From Streptomyces alboflavus (GTDB lineage: Bacteria > Actinomycetota > Actinomycetes > Streptomycetales > Streptomycetaceae), in NCBI RefSeq assembly GCF_000716675.1, contig NZ_JNXT01000038.1, forward strand, positions 62,001 to 126,000: 64,000 nt of DNA, given 5' to 3'. Positions 61,942 to 64,000 of the stretch are shown in pieces. Position numbers and translations under genes: made by a program. The notes beneath the pieces are model-generated. The model was not told the origin of the DNA, ran no database searches, and saw only the letters and a program-made list of their open reading frames with translations. Position 1 is the stretch's first letter, and the number at the start of each line of letters is the position of its first letter.

Positions 61942-64000
61942 CGTGCTCCTCCGTCTCGGCGTGCGCGGCGGGCCCGGCGGGGTCCGGGCCGGTGCCGTGG
62001 CCGTTGCCGCTGTCGTCGTGGCCGTCGTACGCGCTGGTGTTCAGTGCCAGGGCCAGCAGGCCTTCCGCGTCCATCCGGTCGATCGAGCCGTACGCCGGTC
62101 CGGCCCCGTCGCCGTCACCTTCGCCCTCGCCGTCCGGTGGGGGCGCGATGCCCGTCGGGCGGCCCGCGAGGTCGAGGAGGGCGTCGAGGAGGCCCGCGTC
62201 GCGCAGGCGGGGCAGCGGGATGGCGGCGAGGGCCTCGCGGACCTGGCGCTCGGTGTCGCGCCGGGTGTCGGAGTCCGGGTCGGCGGGGGCGAGTTCCGCG
62301 GCGAGGTGCTCGGCGAGTGCCGTGGGTGTGGGGTGGTCGAACACCAGCGTCGGCGGCAGCCGCAGGCCGGTCGCCGCGGTGAGCCGGTTGCGCAGTTCGA
62401 CGGCGGTCAGCGAGTCGAAGCCGAGGTCCTTGAAGGCCCGGTCACGCCCCACCGCGTCCGCGCTCGGGTAGCCGAGGACGGCGGCGGTCTCGGCGTGGAC
62501 CACGTCGAGCAGTTGCCGGTCCCGCTCGGCCGGGGGCAGGGCGGCCAGGCGCCGCCGCAGCGCCGTCGCGCCCGTGTTCCCGGAGGCGCCGCGCCGCGCC
62601 GGGGCGCGCACCAGGCCGCGCAGCACCGGCGGAAGGGCCTCGTGGCGCGCGCGGAGCGCGGCAAGGTCGAGCCGCATGGGCAGGAGGAGGGGTTCGTCCA
62701 GGGCACGGGCGGCGTCGAACAGGGCGAGGCCGTCCGCAGTCGTCAGGCCCTGGACGCCGGAGCGGGCCATGCGGGCCTGGTCGACCCCGGCCGTCAGCTC
62801 GCTGCTCTCGGCCCACAGCCCCCAGCCGAGCGCCAGGGCGGGCAGTCCCGCGCGGCGTCGGCGGCGCACCAGCGCGTCCACGCACGCGTTGGCGGCGGCG
62901 TAGTTGGCCTGGCCCGCGCTGCCCAGGGTGCCGGCGGCCGAGGAGAACACCACGAACGCGGCCAGGGGCGCCGTCCGGGTCAGCTCGTCCAGGTGGAGCG
63001 CCCCGTCCGCCTTGGGCCGGAACACGCGGTCGATCCGTTCCGGGGTCAGCGCCGGGAGCACGCCGTCGTCGAGGACACCGGCCGCGTGCACGACGGCCGT
63101 GAGGGGGTGCGCGGCGGGCACCGACGTCAGGAGCGCGGCCACCGCGTCGCGGTCGCCCACGTCGCAGGCCGCCCAGGTCACCTCCGCGCCGTGCGCGGCC
63201 AGTTCGGCGGTGAGCGCCGGGGCCTCGGCGGTGTCGCCGCCGCGCCGGCCCACCAGGAGCAGACGGCGGGCGCCGTGCGTGACGACCAGGTGCCGGGCGA
63301 GGGCACGCCCGAGGGTTCCGGCGGCTCCGGTCAGCAGGACGGTGCCGTCGGGGTCCCAGGCGGTGGGGGTGGCCGGGGCGGTGGCCGTGGCGGTAGCGGT
63401 GGGCGGGGGCGTGGTGGGGTCCGGGGACGGGGTCGTGTTCTGAGCCGCGGTGGGGTCCGGGGCTGCGGTCGCGCCCCGAGCCGCAGTGGTGTCCAGGGCC
63501 GCAGTGGTGTCCAGGGCCGCGGTGGCGCCCGGGGCCAGTGGCGCGCGTTCCAGGCGGGGCAGGAGCATCCGGCCCGCGCGGACGGCGAGTTGGGGCTCGT
63601 CCATGGCTGCGGCGGTGGCGAGGGCCGTGTCGAGCGCGGCTGTGGACTCCGGGTGGCCGTCGAGGTCGGCCAGGACGAACCGGCCCGGGTGCTCCGCCTG
63701 GGCCGAGCGCACCAGGCCCCACACCGCCGCGGCGGCGGGGTCCTCCTCGGTCGCGTCGTCCGGGGTGGCGACGGCGCCGCGCGTGACGAGGACGAGCCGC
63801 GCCGCGCTCCCCGTGTCGTCGGCGAGCCAGTCCCGCAGCAGGTCGAGGGCACGGCAGGTCAACTTCCGTGCGCGCGCAGCCTCGTGCGGGGTGCGGTACG
63901 GGTCGGGCGCGCCGTCTTGCGGGCCGGGCGGGGTGTCGTCCGGACCGGGCGAGCCACCGGCCGCGCCGGACGAGCCGCCCCCTGAAGCGTGCGAAGCGTT
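61928..64000 (-). CDS. Type I PKS, C-terminal part (KR-ACP-docking), partial
   Basis: The open frame enters from the right edge; 691 codons are seen. KR: cofactor motif [18 protein letters not shown] in [11 protein letters not shown] (B-type, D-configured alcohol) and catalytic Ser/Tyr in [38 protein letters not shown]. The protein ends in a short acidic tail. A Thr/Pro/Ala-rich stretch of about 50 residues (near 63380-63540) lies between the structural and catalytic halves of the KR, longer than usual. KS, AT and any DH lie beyond the window. The stop overlaps the next PKS gene by 14 bp, so the two are co-transcribed. Confidence 0.93.
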   Translation of the reverse strand, partial: NASHASGGGSSGAAGGSPGPDDTPPGPQDGAPDPYRTPHEAARARKLTCRALDLLRDWLADDTGSAARLVLVTRGAVATPDDATEEDPAAAAVWGLVRSAQAEHPGRFVLADLDGHPESTAALDTALATAAAMDEPQLAVRAGRMLLPRLERAPLAPGATAALDTTAALDTTAARGATAAPDPTAAQNTTPSPDPTTPPPTATATATAPATPTAWDPDGTVLLTGAAGTLGRALARHLVVTHGARRLLLVGRRGGDTAEAPALTAELAAHGAEVTWAACDVGDRDAVAALLTSVPAAHPLTAVVHAAGVLDDGVLPALTPERIDRVFRPKADGALHLDELTRTAPLAAFVVFSSAAGTLGSAGQANYAAANACVDALVRRRRRAGLPALALGWGLWAESSELTAGVDQARMARSGVQGLTTADGLALFDAARALDEPLLLPMRLDLAALRARHEALPPVLRGLVRAPARRGASGNTGATALRRRLAALPPAERDRQLLDVVHAETAAVLGYPSADAVGRDRAFKDLGFDSLTAVELRNRLTAATGLRLPPTLVFDHPTPTALAEHLAAELAPADPDSDTRRDTERQVREALAAIPLPRLRDAGLLDALLDLAGRPTGIAPPPDGEGEGDGDGAGPAYGSIDRMDAEGLLALALNTSAYDGHDDSGNGHGTGPDPAGPAAHAETEEHDAGR

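Overview
The window is high-GC actinobacterial DNA and almost certainly comes from a Streptomyces chromosome. Supporting signs are GTG/TTG starts, TTA codons confined to a regulator and a small pathway gene, a SoxR-type box, ABATE/CGNR, PucR and LAL-type regulators, a Streptomyces-type phospholipase A2, and two type I PKS assembly lines, both on the minus strand and both cut by the window edges.

Left block (about 1-13.8 kb): the first gene of a PKS assembly line opens with an ACP that has no AT, followed by a KS, and runs off the left edge. With it are a DrrAB-type ABC exporter, a flavin amino-acid 2-monooxygenase of the tryptophan/arginine/lysine type, a small ABC-ATPase homologue that has lost its nucleotide-binding motifs, a 956-aa LAL activator, a GT2/GtrA-type polyprenyl-phosphate glycosyltransferase and an Sfp-type phosphopantetheinyl transferase. 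AT-less loading ACP plus amino-acid monooxygenase is the signature of pathways that start with 4-guanidinobutyrate (azalomycin/desertomycin/clethramycin type) or a related omega-amino acid; this is an inference, because the amidase, CoA ligase and acyltransferase are not in view. Three promoters (PKS, monooxygenase, glycosyltransferase) share an AGGGG-N6-AGGGG direct repeat placed 23-25 bp upstream of a -10 element, all in the same orientation. This ties the block together and suggests a single activator, plausibly the LAL protein. The LAL gene and the pseudo-ABC gene each carry a TTA codon, so bldA control is expected.

Middle block (about 13.8-47.2 kb): a mosaic of ordinary accessory and housekeeping genes. 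These include TetR, LysR, MerR, XRE-TPR and PucR regulators; MFS and ABC transporters (one behind a textbook SoxR promoter); a Tat-exported GH3 beta-glucosidase; a quinone oxidoreductase with its TetR repressor; 3-hydroxybutyrate dehydrogenase with an MHS-family transporter; an AtzE/AtzG-like amidase pair; a secreted phospholipase A2; a degenerate PPTase homologue; a decayed HNH endonuclease; a micro-operon of a 29-aa membrane peptide, an ECF sigma factor and a Cys-containing membrane protein; tRNA-Pro(GGG); cobF and cobK; a TauE/SafE permease; and a thiolase.

Right block (47.2-64 kb): the end of a second PKS line. Reading order is a partial protein with KR-ACP, a fully reducing module KS-AT(malonyl)-DH-ER-KR-ACP, then a protein with KS-AT(methylmalonyl)-ACP and KS-AT-ACP-TE, followed by a translationally coupled SAM methyltransferase. 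The AT of the terminal module has lost its GQG motif and the whole subdomain carrying the catalytic His, so the last extension step needs an explanation. Nothing shows that the left and right PKS lines belong to the same pathway; they are best treated as two clusters.
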